Positions 26,758-35,560 are shown, counted from the stretch's first letter. The stretch: DNA of 64,000 nucleotides from Desulfobacterales bacterium (GCA_024226555.1 JAAELO010000457.1:1-64000); one strand, 5' to 3'. Numbers and translations are program-made. The notes: generated by a model from the letters alone, not told the origin.

Positions 26758-27483
26758 TTATAAATACTCCATTAGATTTTCAAGTTCCACAGTTGCTTTT
26801 CCCTTTAAAAAAATATCAGTTATATCTCTTGTAAAGGTTGAACTTTCAATATTAACTTCAATTATTTTAGCCCCATTTCTCTTAGCTAACTGCGGTATAC
26901 TCGAAGCTGGAGTAACTTCACCTGTTGTTCCAACTATAATAAAAAGATCTGATTTATCGGCTTCCAAAAATGCCTTATTTCTTGCATGTTCAGGTATACC
27001 TTCTCCAAAGAAAACAAAGTCTGGTTTTAAAAGACCACAACAGTCTGGGCATTTTGGTGGGAGTATAATCAAATCTATATTTTCAATTTTGTGTTTTTTA
27101 TAACAGTTAACACATATAAGTTTTTGTGAAGTTCCATGAAATTCAACTACATTTTTACTGCCTGATTCCTGATGAAGATTATCAACATTTTGAGTTATAA
27201 CTGTTTTAATTATTCCTGATAGTTCCATCTCTGCCAAAACATAGTGAGCTGTATTTGGTTCAGCTTCACCAAAGAAATCATAAAAGACCTCTTTTATCAT
27301 CTTCCAGGACTCAAGGGGATTGTTTAAGAAAAAGGAAATATCGGCCATTATTGGATCATACTTATTCCAAAGCCCCTCTTCTCCTCTAAAGGCTGGAATA
27401 CCTGATTCAACTGAAATGCCTGCTCCTGTGAATGCTGTTACTCTTTTAGCATTACTGATCAACTCTGCTGCCTCTTCGTACAT
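26758..27483 (-). CDS. NAD-dependent protein deacylase (sirtuin)
   Basis: A 241-residue Sir2-family protein. NAD-binding motifs GAGISVESGIPAFRG and TQNVDNLHQESG are followed by the catalytic EFHG. The zinc site is intact: CVNC and CPDC, separated by about 20 residues. It removes acetyl or longer acyl groups from lysine, cutting NAD in the process. Length and lack of extra domains point to the housekeeping CobB-like type rather than a phage-defence Sir2. The ATG at 27483 has a weak AAGGAG-like site upstream. Confidence 0.9.
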   Translation of the reverse strand: MYEEAAELISNAKRVTAFTGAGISVESGIPAFRGEEGLWNKYDPIMADISFFLNNPLESWKMIKEVFYDFFGEAEPNTAHYVLAEMELSGIIKTVITQNVDNLHQESGSKNVVEFHGTSQKLICVNCYKKHKIENIDLIILPPKCPDCCGLLKPDFVFFGEGIPEHARNKAFLEADKSDLFIIVGTTGEVTPASSIPQLAKRNGAKIIEVNIESSTFTRDITDIFLKGKATVELENLMEYL

Positions 27484-27578
27484 ATAAGCTCCGCTCCTTA
27501 ATTATCTATATGATCCAATTATATTTTTAAACAGGAGGTTTGTCAAATCTATGCTTTGCAACATTTTGTTTTATTAAA

Positions 27579-27627
27579 AGGAACTCTAATGACTTGAATT
27601 TTGATTGAAATATAACGTTTATAAAAT
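27579..27627 (+). mobile_element. MITE remnant, left half
   Basis: AGGAACTCTAATGACTTGAA with TTTTGATTGAAATATAACG and TTTATAAAA matches the left half of the long variant. It breaks off abruptly at the acyl-CoA dehydrogenase fragment. Confidence 0.65.
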
Positions 27628-27628
27628 A

Positions 27629-27939
27629 TCTGCAATCCTTGTCCTCCCCACTCAGGATCTTCCATAGTTGAGGTTAGTTCCGCATCAAGTACGACCTTCC
27701 TTGCCTTGTGAAAAGATGCAGGTGCTTTAACCTGACCGTTTTCAAATCTGACTCCGTTTTTGTCACTATCAGCAAGGGAGTATCTCCTTAATAGATAATT
27801 TCCGGGCTTCAGAAATGATCATATCAAACATCTTCTTTGAGAATCCTTCATATTTTTCATACTTTAGCAGCTCTTCAGCATCCAAAAGTTCATACAGGAT
27901 AAAATCGACCTCTTTTCTATCAGCAATAAGTTGTGCCAT
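27629..27939 (-). pseudogene. Acyl-CoA dehydrogenase, N-terminal fragment
   Basis: From ATG 27939 the minus strand encodes MAQLIADRKEVDFILYELL and KKMFDMIISEARKLSIKEIL, the start of the long acyl-CoA dehydrogenases common in sulfate reducers. A frameshift near 27783 moves the reading to the next frame, which continues with ADSDKNGVRFENGQVKAP and TMEDPEWGGQGLQ, the expected following region. The sequence then ends at a MITE remnant; the catalytic domain is missing. Both truncation and frameshift show it is dead. Confidence 0.8.
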
Positions 27940-27967
27940 TTTCAATTCCTTTACTTTAAGAATTATA

Positions 27968-28049
27968 AAGAATCTCTAATAATTACCTTTTGAACGAACT
28001 GTTATTTTTCAGTATTATCGAACAAAAATCGAATTATCAGGGTACTCCT
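27968..28049 (-). mobile_element. MITE copy, short and diverged
   Basis: GAATCTCTAATAATTACC on the left and GAATTATCAGGGTACTCC on the right, 82 bp apart, with CGAACTG and CGAACAAAAATCG as inner arms. It lies just upstream of the acyl-CoA dehydrogenase fragment's start codon. Confidence 0.6.
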
Positions 28050-28271
28050 GTAACAATGGGAAAATTAATTTATACAAATGTATAATACAATTATATAAAA
28101 TGGAAATGATTTCAATATGTATTATACCTCTGTATAAATAATAGTTAACGAAACAGAAGTCTCTTTAAGTGGGGTAAAAAGATATGCATTAAGGTGTTTT
28201 TCACCTACTCAGGTCGAGTGTAAAAAATACCGTGTTCATATAACTTTATAAAGGCCGAGAATACAACATAT

Positions 28272-28331
28272 ATGGCAAGAAATATAGAAATAAAAGCGTC
28301 ATTAAATTGTTTGAATAAAGGGAACCTCTAA
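28272..28331 (+). pseudogene. CYTH-domain protein, N-terminal stub cut by MITE
   Basis: ATG 28272 opens MARNIEIKASLNCLNK, which strongly resembles the first residues of CYTH-domain proteins (MARNIEIKA is characteristic). The frame enters the MITE at 28320 and stops after three more codons. The fragment is short, so the identification rests on one motif. Confidence 0.4.
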
Positions 28332-28453
28332 TAATTAGAAATTTGGATGAAATACAAGGTTTTATAAAGAAAAATAACGAACCCTGTATTATTAAAGCTC
28401 TTTTTTGGAAAAAACGAAGTATTTAGCCAAAAGATCAGTTATTAGAGATTCCC
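28320..28453 (+). mobile_element. MITE copy, 134 bp
   Basis: It begins GGGAACCTCTAATAATTAG and ends CAGTTATTAGAGATTCCC. The flanks TAAA and TGAA give an imperfect duplication. It interrupts the CYTH-like stub on its left and borders the helicase fragment region on its right. Confidence 0.9.
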
Positions 28454-28579
28454 TGAAGTTAGGTCACTTTCAGGATCTGATCCAGAAATAATTGAACAGG
28501 AAGACTTCCATTACAGATAGAGACATTGGTATAACCCCAAAGGATTTATTCTTAAAGAAGCAGTCCTGATAGGGAATGA

Positions 28580-28717
28580 CAAAGAAAAGAAGAAGATGTT
28601 GCAAGAAATATAGTTAGTTTATCAATGGTTCATGCAAGCAAAGGTCTTGAGTATAAAGCTGTTTTTATTGTAGGATGTGAAGAGGATATATTCCCACACC
28701 GGAAGTCTACAGAGTAA
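28580..28717 (+). pseudogene. UvrD/Rep helicase fragment
   Basis: The frame contains EEEDVARNIVSLSMVHASKG, LEYKAVFIVGCEEDIFPH and RKSTE before a stop. The first two stretches are the motif V region of superfamily 1A helicases (VHASKGLE...FIVG.EE..FPH). The ATPase motifs and the rest of the protein are absent. It lies between two MITE copies, and nearby upstream sequence carries stops in all likely frames. Confidence 0.8.
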
Positions 28718-28730
28718 TTCGGGTTTACAG

Positions 28731-28821
28731 GATGAAAGATAAATAACGAGGCGATTTTACAACAGTTATTTATTTTGAACAACGCGGTAGTTCGTTCAAA
28801 AAGCAGTTATTAGAGGTTCCC
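28731..28821 (+). mobile_element. MITE copy, left end missing
   Basis: The centre AATAACGAGGCGATTTTAC and the right end GCAGTTATTAGAGGTTCCC are well kept. The left arm is replaced by unrelated sequence next to the helicase fragment. Confidence 0.8.
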
Positions 28822-28926
28822 TATGGAACTTCATCAAGTTTTAGAAGTAGAAAAAGTACTCTAAAGGGTAGATTATTATCAGAAATACGGGATTCTTAGA
28901 TATTTTAATTTTAAAAAAGGTGAACT

Positions 28927-29544
28927 ATGGGCGATGTTACTGAATCTGAAAGAAGAAAATTGATAGTGAAGTTTGAGAGTTTAACAAGAAAATTATCTGA
29001 TGATGCAATAACTTTACTTTTAGATAATACTGATGAATTTATAAATAGTGATAAAAGAATCCATGAAAGAGAAGAATTTAAAACTGAAGTGGATTATAGA
29101 AATAACAATAAACGATGTACTGATTTTATTCAAAACTTTAGCCCTACAGGTGTTTATATTGAAACTACTGAAAATATAAAAAAAGGGACTATACTTGAAA
29201 TAGCTTTCAAACCCCCCGGAGCAAATTCAGAAATCAACATAAAATGCTTTGTAGCACGAATTGATGAACATGGTGTTGGAGTCTCTTTTATAAATGATCA
29301 GCCTGAAATAGCATATTTTAAAGGATGGCTTGCAGGACAAAGTAAACACCTTGCAACCCATTCTGAAGATTCATCTGAAAATGGTGGATATTGCTACACA
29401 AGGCCTAATGGTTATGATTATTCAGGGAAAATGGCATATCCTGTAAGTGTTGAAAAAGCATTCCAGAAAAAATGGATTACTTTTGATTCAAAAACCAGAA
29501 TGATTGGTGGTCATACGGATTGGGCTGGTTTAAGATTTGAGTAA
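28927..29544 (+). CDS. PilZ-domain protein
   Basis: A 205-residue cytoplasmic protein. The c-di-GMP-binding pattern is visible as KRIHER (RXXXR, about residue 49) followed by FSPTGVYI (the NXSXXG element as NFSPTG), with the rest of the beta-barrel to about residue 130. The first 45 residues are helical. The last 60 residues, rich in Gly, Tyr and Trp (YCYTRPNGYDYSGKMAYPV), match nothing I know. AAAGGTGAACT precedes the ATG. It may respond to the GGDEF proteins encoded at 48 and 58 kb, though this is only inference. Confidence 0.75.
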   Translation: MGDVTESERRKLIVKFESLTRKLSDDAITLLLDNTDEFINSDKRIHEREEFKTEVDYRNNNKRCTDFIQNFSPTGVYIETTENIKKGTILEIAFKPPGANSEINIKCFVARIDEHGVGVSFINDQPEIAYFKGWLAGQSKHLATHSEDSSENGGYCYTRPNGYDYSGKMAYPVSVEKAFQKKWITFDSKTRMIGGHTDWAGLRFE

Positions 29545-30192
29545 TAAAAAAGCGTAGCATTTTTATGTGCCTCTTCAATTTTGATTGATTCTGATAACGT
29601 TTTTAATAGAATATTTTATTAGTTTTTATTAATTATCGAAAAGGTAGTACATTTTTTCCAGTTGAGATATTGTCAACATGAGCGCCTATCTATTACAACG
29701 CGTCAATAGAAATGCTATTTAATGAATTGCCGATACCGTTTTAACCATAGTCCAGGCATACCTTACTATCAGTTCTTTCTCCAAGTCCATGTTGAATAGC
29801 TCCAACTGCATATGCGTTAACAGAAGGAATCTTCTTAAGTAAGTAACATAAGGGAACCTCTAATAATTAGAATTTTGGATAAAATACAAGGCATTTCAAA
29901 AAATAACGAGCCGATTTTATTACAGTTTTTTTTGGAAATAACAAAGTATTTTGCCAAAAGAACAGTTATTAGAGATTCCCATAATGCAATCCAGTTAATT
30001 AATATAAATATTCAAAGTAAACATACCCGAAAAAAAATAGGTTCAATGTATCTTTATGATTACAATTTAAAGCAAACTCTTTTCCAGATATGTGAACATT
30101 CTAATTCCAGAAGTTTTGCTGATTTTCTATTAAAACATCGGAATTATTATCAGCTAATTTTCCAACACGTTGTTAATAAAAGATGTAACTTC
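29545..30192. other. 648-bp gap with unidentified fragment and a MITE
   Basis: Apart from the MITE at 29852-29980, the stretch 29745-29850 read on the minus strand gives LLKKIPSVNAYAVGAIQHGL and ERTDSKVCLDYG before a stop. This looks like protein-coding sequence but I cannot name the family. It ends at the MITE. The part from 29981 to 30192 shows nothing recognisable. Confidence 0.4.
29852..29980 (+). mobile_element. MITE copy, 129 bp, ATAA target duplication
   Basis: It begins GGGAACCTCTAATAATTAG and ends CAGTTATTAGAGATTCCC, with perfect flanking ATAA (29848-29851 and 29981-29984). The centre AATAACGAGCCGATTTTA is the family consensus. Confidence 0.93.
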
Positions 30193-30399
30193 CTACCCTT
30201 TCATTTTTACCATCATTTCATCCATCTCAGTCATACAGTCTGCCATAGCCCGAACAAGATCCTTTTGATCAAAATCATACTTCTTTTCTTTTAACAAGCC
30301 CATCAATGAATCTTCATTTTCAACACTCGATATTATCTTTCGAAAACTATCGTTTACTTTCATTTCATCAACAAACAACTCTGCACTTTTTAAAGACAT
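30193..30399 (-). CDS. Nif11-like leader-type peptide
   Basis: A 68-residue acidic helical peptide starting MSLKSAELFVDEMKVNDSF and containing RKIISSVENEDS and KEKKYDFDQKDLVRAM. This is the Nif11 pattern (helix, short spacer, then Gly/Lys-Tyr-Asp-Phe followed by an acidic helix), the domain used as leader in nitrile-hydratase/Nif11-type RiPP precursors. I start at ATG 30399, 6 bp after GGAGG; the longer frame to 30519 lacks a ribosome site. After the domain only about 16 residues remain (ADCMTEMDEMMVKMKG), with one Cys, so a classical core peptide is not obvious, and no modification enzyme is nearby. Confidence 0.65.
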   Translation of the reverse strand: MSLKSAELFVDEMKVNDSFRKIISSVENEDSLMGLLKEKKYDFDQKDLVRAMADCMTEMDEMMVKMKG

Positions 30400-30558
30400 A
30401 CTGACCTCCATAAGTTTTAATATTAATCTCAACCTGTAAGACAACTGAAAGGATAAAAAGGTTACATTTAATTTGTTTTTCCACAGAAGGCACGAAAATA
30501 GAAAGTTAAAACTAATCAAAGCGTGAAAAATATTTTGATGAACAGGATATTAAATATA

Positions 30559-30686
30559 GGGAATCTCTAATAATTAGAATTTTTGATGAAAAACAAGGCA
30601 TAACAAAAAACAACGGATTGATTTTACTACAGTTTTATTTTTGTTATATCTGTGTTTCGCAAAAAGATCAGTTATTAGAGGTTCCC
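30559..30686 (+). mobile_element. MITE copy, 128 bp, TATA target duplication
   Basis: It begins GGGAATCTCTAATAATTAG and ends CAGTTATTAGAGGTTCCC, with perfect flanking TATA (30555-30558 and 30687-30690). Its arms (CATAACAAAAA) are those of the 5278 and 9607 copies. Confidence 0.93.
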
Positions 30687-30811
30687 TATAGAATAGGGAC
30701 AACGGAGGATGACCCTTTATTTTTTCTTTAAACTGAAAGCAATGCTTGCTTGCAAATCGAGATTGCAAGCAGCATTGACTTTTTAAATAATTATCAACAA
30801 TAATTGAAATC

Positions 30812-31717
30812 TTATGGATATGCGGATCTAATTTTCCATTGCCCTGCTTCTTTAACAAGTATACAGGGTTTCGCTGTTCCCATATTTTTCCCTTTACTTT
30901 TTATTTGAAACATATAGCACTTTGCACCTGGTTTATTTGCTCTTTTTGGATTTTCTCTAACAAAGAAGTATTCTCTTTCATATTTATTAAAAATACGCCA
31001 CCATGATCTTGAACTTGCACCTTGTGATCTTTCAGCTAATAATTGAGACCAAACAGGCTTATTTTTTTCAACACTACCAACATAGAAGAATAGCTTTGCA
31101 ACAGTTAAAGGATCAAGCCCATCAGGGATAGAAGTCAGCTTTTTTGGAATACCTGAATAAGCATCTTTTTCTTTTTTTGCCAATTCAGCATTCATTATTT
31201 CTTCGCCAACAAGTGTAACTTTATTGTTTTTAACAGTAGCACAAACGCTGCCTTTAATTCTTATAGCGACTACATCAAGGTGAACAACATTTCCCCACCA
31301 GGTATAAGCATCATCAATCTTTCCAATAATTTCCCAGTCACCTTTCAAACTTCCCATGGCAGCAGATAAAATCTGAAGTTTACTATTAATTCTCATGTTG
31401 TATTTAACTACAAAAAGATCGGTTGAGCCTTTTTCACCATAATAATAATACCTGTTACCTTTACGGTCAGTAATCATATCGCTAAAATCAATTTTAGGGA
31501 ATCTTGTTATTTTGCCCTGATATTTTTTGAAATTTCTTGTAATTTCTCTTGCACTTTTGTTTTCAACAAAATTACCTTTTGACTTATATGATTGAATTAT
31601 TTCATTCCATTTCTTATCACCCTCTTTACCAATTTTAGAAAGCGCATCACTTCCTGCAAAAACCGGACTAAAATAAATCAGCATAAAACATAGTAGTAAA
31701 TAAATAATTTTTTTCAT
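30812..31717 (-). CDS. Secreted hypothetical protein
   Basis: A 301-residue protein with a signal peptide (1-21, cleavage after PVFA). A central region about 60-190 is rich in beta strands (RYYYYGEKGSTDLFVVKY). The last 90 residues, from DPLTVAKLFFYVGSV to QWKIRSAYP, resemble the end of NTF2-like or DUF4878-type folds, but I cannot assign a family. It is probably periplasmic. Its upstream region is long and AT-rich; the ATG has a GGGAG ribosome site. Confidence 0.65.
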   Translation of the reverse strand: MKKIIYLLLCFMLIYFSPVFAGSDALSKIGKEGDKKWNEIIQSYKSKGNFVENKSAREITRNFKKYQGKITRFPKIDFSDMITDRKGNRYYYYGEKGSTDLFVVKYNMRINSKLQILSAAMGSLKGDWEIIGKIDDAYTWWGNVVHLDVVAIRIKGSVCATVKNNKVTLVGEEIMNAELAKKEKDAYSGIPKKLTSIPDGLDPLTVAKLFFYVGSVEKNKPVWSQLLAERSQGASSRSWWRIFNKYEREYFFVRENPKRANKPGAKCYMFQIKSKGKNMGTAKPCILVKEAGQWKIRSAYP

Positions 31718-32414
31718 CTTTTTCTCCCTTTGATTATAAAAAAATTGTAAATAAAATTAAATTTCAGCCAAACCTATAGAGGTTTAGCTAAATATATATA
31801 AATATATGACATTTTGTATTGAATTCTTTTTGCTATCATCATATTTATTACATCAACTATGAAATGGATCACAGCAAATTTCTTTTAAAATTTCTGTTCA
31901 GAACAAATTCCCTTAATTCCCGCTTTTATACAAGTTTTTTAAAAAAGTATGTCATCTAAAAGTAAATTTAATGTAAAATAGTTGTAAAAAGAAAGCCGAT
32001 TTCTTTACAAAATACATTTAATGTTAAGATAAATATGAAGTTATTTTGTTTTTCAGTGAATTGTTTTAATGGAATCTCTAATAACTGCTCTTTTGGCGAA
32101 ATCCTTTGTTATTTCCAAAAAAAACTGTAATAAAATCGGCTCGTTATTTTTGGAAATGCCTTGTATTTCATCCAAAATTCTAGTTATTAGAGGTTCCCTT
32201 AATAGATCTGATTTGTCTTTACCTCAAAGGGCAAAGGCAGATTTGCTCCTATGACATTTCTCAGATGTGAACGATTTCATAAGCTTACACTTAAAAGGAT
32301 GATAAATGCATTTGCGGGATTTAAGGATGATGAAAGAATTCTATTATCCCACCCGTTTTTTAATAGAAAGTAAATACCGACCAATTAATCAGGTTCGGTA
32401 ATAAAAGGAATACC
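31718..32414. other. 697-bp gap with MITE and unidentified fragment
   Basis: AT-rich spacer, then the MITE at 32070-32198. Immediately right of the element, two overlapping frames look protein-like: RSDLSLPQRAKADLLL, then about 32251-32372 RFHKLTLKRMINAFAGF and DDERILLSHPFFNRK ending in a stop. This may be a decayed gene end; I do not recognise the family. Confidence 0.35.
32070..32198 (-). mobile_element. MITE copy, 129 bp, TTAA target duplication
   Basis: The first base is T instead of G (TGGAATCTCTAATAACTGC) and the right end is TTATTAGAGGTTCCC. The flanks are TTAA at 32066-32069 and 32199-32202, a perfect duplication. Nearly the reverse complement of the copy at 29852. Confidence 0.9.
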
Positions 32415-34724
32415 ATGCCATATTCAGAAAAATCATATGTTACTATTGTTTCAGCTGCTGTCACCTGCCAGTCGTACCTGGATCATAAAAAAGTCGAGAG
32501 TGAAAATCCTGATATCAGCTTTCAACAACTGGAAAAAATGCTGGAAATAATTGAAAACGAGCATCTGGGTTATCACAGAAGCTCATTTCCCATTGAAATT
32601 GAATTCCAGTCTGAAACACATGAAGAGAACTTAAAACCGATTTTTTACAAAATAGCAGAAATGCTGGACCTGATCTCAATAGCTGGTAAAACAGTTTATG
32701 AGGATGATCCTGAAAATCTACTCCGATATATTCTCTGTGATGCACCCAATGGTGCAATGTTTTTAACTCTTGCAGACTTCCCGGAAGGGCCGGAAAATGT
32801 CCATATAATGCATCTGGGAGATATTCCCCGTGACATCTTTGAAGATGAGGTGGCGGGGCTTGAAACGTGTAAAAATCTTCACTCTCTTTCTTTATTTTCA
32901 GTTTATATTAATGAAACAGATGTGGAAAACATTCCGATCGGGGAACTGAAAACTCTTCGATACCTTGACCTTGGACACAATGAGATGAGTGATATACCTG
33001 AAAATGTGTTTGGCCTTGAGAAATTGGAATGGCTTGATCTGAGTAAGAACAGTTTTAATCACATTCCAGAAAAACTTAGAGAGATGAAAAATCTCCGATA
33101 CCTGAATCTTACGGGAAACAGCATTCCAGGCAATGAGCTGCTTGAATTGAAAAAAGCATTACCGGAATGTATGATTAAAGGGGTTCCGGAAATTGCTGAA
33201 GAACCAATAACAAAAACACCGGGAGCTAACATTTCTGACCATAATGACGACGTACTGGAAACGGCCTATGCTTATATGTCCAATGAGGTCATTCTCTATA
33301 CAGCATCCACTTTTCACAGCTTCATAAAGCATGATTACATCGAAAGAGCAAACCCGGAAATCAGTTTTGACCGTCTGGACAAACTGATGAAAACCGTTGA
33401 AGATGCCGGAGTTGGATATAAGAACTTCTCATTCCCCTACAAGGTAAATTTTGAAAACCATAATCAGGCGGAAGAACTGGCACCTGTGTTCCGTGAAATG
33501 GGACAAATTCTGAACCAGATTGCGCAAACAGGGCAAAAGGTATTTGCGGATGATCCTGAAAAAGTTTTTGAACATGTAGTGTGCAGTGTTCCTGTTGGCG
33601 CTATGTATATGGGAATGGACGATTTTCCGGTTCCAAAGGACACAGTCTATGCTATGGATTTTGGGGATATGCCCAATGATATGGCAGACCCGGATCTGAG
33701 AAAACTGGATGAGACACCGAACCTCGAAGCACTTGTGATGTTCGCTATTTATGTGGATGAAACAGATGTTGCTGAATACCCAATCGAAAAACTAAAAAAT
33801 CTGAGAGCATTGGATATATGTCAGAATGAACTCTGTGATATTCCTGATAATATTCTGGGCCTCAAAAAACTTGAGTGGCTGGACCTTGCCCGTAACAATC
33901 TTAATTATATTCCTGAAGAACTTAAAAGGATGAAAAGCCTCCGGTATCTCAATCTTGCAGGAAACAACATAGATGAAAGTGAGATTCGGGAACTGAAAAA
34001 GGCACTTCCTGATTGCATCATCAATGGAAAAAAAAGAAAAAACCTCTATATCCGTTATCATGTTCCCTTTCATAAAGAACAGCTCAATTGTAAGCACTCA
34101 TCATCAATTATAAAGCATGTTGAAAAACATGTGGGGAAAATTGATCGCAAATTTATTCCGGTAAAACATTCAGAGCATGCAGTTAACATACTTCATGTAA
34201 AACCTAATGAAAAAAACAGGTTCCACACTCTGGTTACCAGTGGTATGAGCAGCATCCCTATGAACCCAAGGAAAGGGTTTGAAGGTGCGGAATTTATGGA
34301 GCTTGCTATTCTTCTTCATGAAGACTGGCCTGTAGAAAAAGATACATTTTCGGATATGGACAATTACTGGGCTTTTGAGCAGCTGGTTATTAACTCCCAG
34401 TTTCCGTTTAAAAATGATAGATGGATATGGGGTGGCATGACCATGATGTCCGGGAGTGATGAAGATAATCGACCTATCCCATTTAAAACTGTAGATTACA
34501 CAGGTATGATTATAGAGAACTTCCAGTCCCTGCCTGTAGGCTTCAATACTCTGAAAGCAGGCTGGAATAAAAGAATCTACTTTTTTGTACTGGTTCCGGT
34601 TTTTCAGGAAGAGATAGATTTCAAAAATTCACAAAAAATTGATGCAGAAAAGCTTCTGGAACATATAAAAGAAAGCGGTTTTTCAGATGTCATTCTGAAA
34701 AACCGTAAAAATACATGCCTGTAG
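32415..34724 (+). CDS. Duplicated leucine-rich-repeat protein with SUFU domain
   Basis: A 769-residue soluble protein in three parts. Residues about 5-270 and 283-548 are two diverged copies of one module: an acidic helical region (DISFQQLEKMLEIIE and EISFDRLDKLMKTVE) and then leucine-rich repeats (TLRYLDLGHNEMSDIPE; LEWLDLARNNLNYIPEEL). Residues about 550-745 form a SUFU (suppressor-of-fused-like) domain, with NRFHTLVTSGMSSIPM, ELAILLHEDWP and a tryptophan-rich centre. SUFU proteins in bacteria are often predicted immunity proteins of polymorphic toxins; here no toxin gene is visible. AAGGAATACC precedes the ATG. Base composition is less AT-rich than the surroundings, suggesting transfer. 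Confidence 0.8.
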   Translation: MPYSEKSYVTIVSAAVTCQSYLDHKKVESENPDISFQQLEKMLEIIENEHLGYHRSSFPIEIEFQSETHEENLKPIFYKIAEMLDLISIAGKTVYEDDPENLLRYILCDAPNGAMFLTLADFPEGPENVHIMHLGDIPRDIFEDEVAGLETCKNLHSLSLFSVYINETDVENIPIGELKTLRYLDLGHNEMSDIPENVFGLEKLEWLDLSKNSFNHIPEKLREMKNLRYLNLTGNSIPGNELLELKKALPECMIKGVPEIAEEPITKTPGANISDHNDDVLETAYAYMSNEVILYTASTFHSFIKHDYIERANPEISFDRLDKLMKTVEDAGVGYKNFSFPYKVNFENHNQAEELAPVFREMGQILNQIAQTGQKVFADDPEKVFEHVVCSVPVGAMYMGMDDFPVPKDTVYAMDFGDMPNDMADPDLRKLDETPNLEALVMFAIYVDETDVAEYPIEKLKNLRALDICQNELCDIPDNILGLKKLEWLDLARNNLNYIPEELKRMKSLRYLNLAGNNIDESEIRELKKALPDCIINGKKRKNLYIRYHVPFHKEQLNCKHSSSIIKHVEKHVGKIDRKFIPVKHSEHAVNILHVKPNEKNRFHTLVTSGMSSIPMNPRKGFEGAEFMELAILLHEDWPVEKDTFSDMDNYWAFEQLVINSQFPFKNDRWIWGGMTMMSGSDEDNRPIPFKTVDYTGMIIENFQSLPVGFNTLKAGWNKRIYFFVLVPVFQEEIDFKNSQKIDAEKLLEHIKESGFSDVILKNRKNTCL

Positions 34725-34755
34725 GAAAAGCTTATTATACAGGTAAACACTATAT

Positions 34756-34783
34756 AACCCGGGAGAAATCAGACTCCCGGGTT
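34756..34783 (+). terminator. Stem-loop after LRR-SUFU gene
   Basis: AACCCGGGAG and CTCCCGGGTT form a perfect 10-bp stem with an 8-base loop, 31 bp after the stop codon. The T tract after it is weak (GACTTTG), but the stem is strong. Confidence 0.7.
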
Positions 34784-34810
34784 GACTTTGTCTATTCTTT
34801 TGGAGCACAA

Positions 34811-35416
34811 ATGAAACAAAATTTTAAATTTTTTATACTAATTTTATTAGCCGTAGCTTTTTGTAATGCATGTGGAAACAAACAGGAAAAGCATCCTAAA
34901 AAAACTGATATATGGCAATTTGTCGACCAGATCTTTCCAAAGGAAGATTTGGAAGCATTGCACTCCCATCGTTACAAACTGATCAAAAAAGAAAGTCTTG
35001 TTATACCGAACATTCCTAATAACCCTTATCAAGATCTTTACAAGTGGGATATTGCTGATGACAGGATAAAGTCTCTTCAAAAATTGGGTGTCAAAAGTTA
35101 CGCAGCATTGTGGTTCAGAAAACCTAACAGGGATAATTCGATCTATTTTGAAATAGCTGTTTTAGATAAGGTTCCGGATATCAACATAAAAAAGGCAATT
35201 ATGGGTGGTTATGTTCATGCATACCAGCACATCGAACCTCATTTCTATAAAAAAATATCAGAAAATCTGTATTATTCCGATCATTACTCACATTATTTTT
35301 ATGCGGACGGCAAGTATATGTTTAACCTTCAAAGTGAAGGGGATCAAGTTCACGAATTACTTAAAATTGTCCTAAACTACATAAAGGGAACCTCTAATAA
35401 TTATAATTTTTATTGA
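34811..35416 (+). CDS. Putative lipoprotein with MITE-encoded C-terminus
   Basis: A 201-residue exported protein. The N-terminus MKQNFKFFILILLAVAFCNAC is a signal sequence ending in cysteine residues that could be a lipobox, though the match to the consensus is loose. I use ATG 34811, with GGAG 8 bp upstream, just after the stem-loop at 34756. No family is recognised. The last residues (GTSNNYNFY) are read from the MITE at 35386. Removing the element and one target copy restores NYIKTY then a stop, so the insertion swapped two residues for nine. Confidence 0.7.
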   Translation: MKQNFKFFILILLAVAFCNACGNKQEKHPKKTDIWQFVDQIFPKEDLEALHSHRYKLIKKESLVIPNIPNNPYQDLYKWDIADDRIKSLQKLGVKSYAALWFRKPNRDNSIYFEIAVLDKVPDINIKKAIMGGYVHAYQHIEPHFYKKISENLYYSDHYSHYFYADGKYMFNLQSEGDQVHELLKIVLNYIKGTSNNYNFY

Positions 35417-35515
35417 AATACAAGGCGGGAGAAAAAACAATGAGGCGATTTTACAAAAGTTTTTTTTTAGAAACAACGCAGCAGTTCGATCAAAAGGCAG
35501 TTATTAGAGATTCCC
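35386..35515 (+). mobile_element. MITE copy, 130 bp, TAAA target duplication
   Basis: It begins GGGAACCTCTAATAATTAT and ends CAGTTATTAGAGATTCCC, with perfect flanking TAAA (35382-35385 and 35516-35519). It supplies the C-terminal codons and stop of the preceding lipoprotein gene. Confidence 0.93.
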
Positions 35516-35560
35516 TAAAAACATATTAAATTAGTATCTTTTCCATCAACCGGAGCTTAA

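Noticed and set aside
26758-27483. The sirtuin as an antiphage defence gene
   Set aside because: It is a short, single-domain protein with an intact zinc site, typical of CobB-type deacylases, and has no defence partner nearby.
29875-30294. A 139-codon plus-strand frame
   Set aside because: Its start lies within a MITE, it runs antisense into the Nif11-like gene, and its composition is not protein-like.
30574-30858. A 94-codon minus-strand frame covering the element at 30559
   Set aside because: Most of it is MITE sequence; similar frames arise in other copies of the element by chance.
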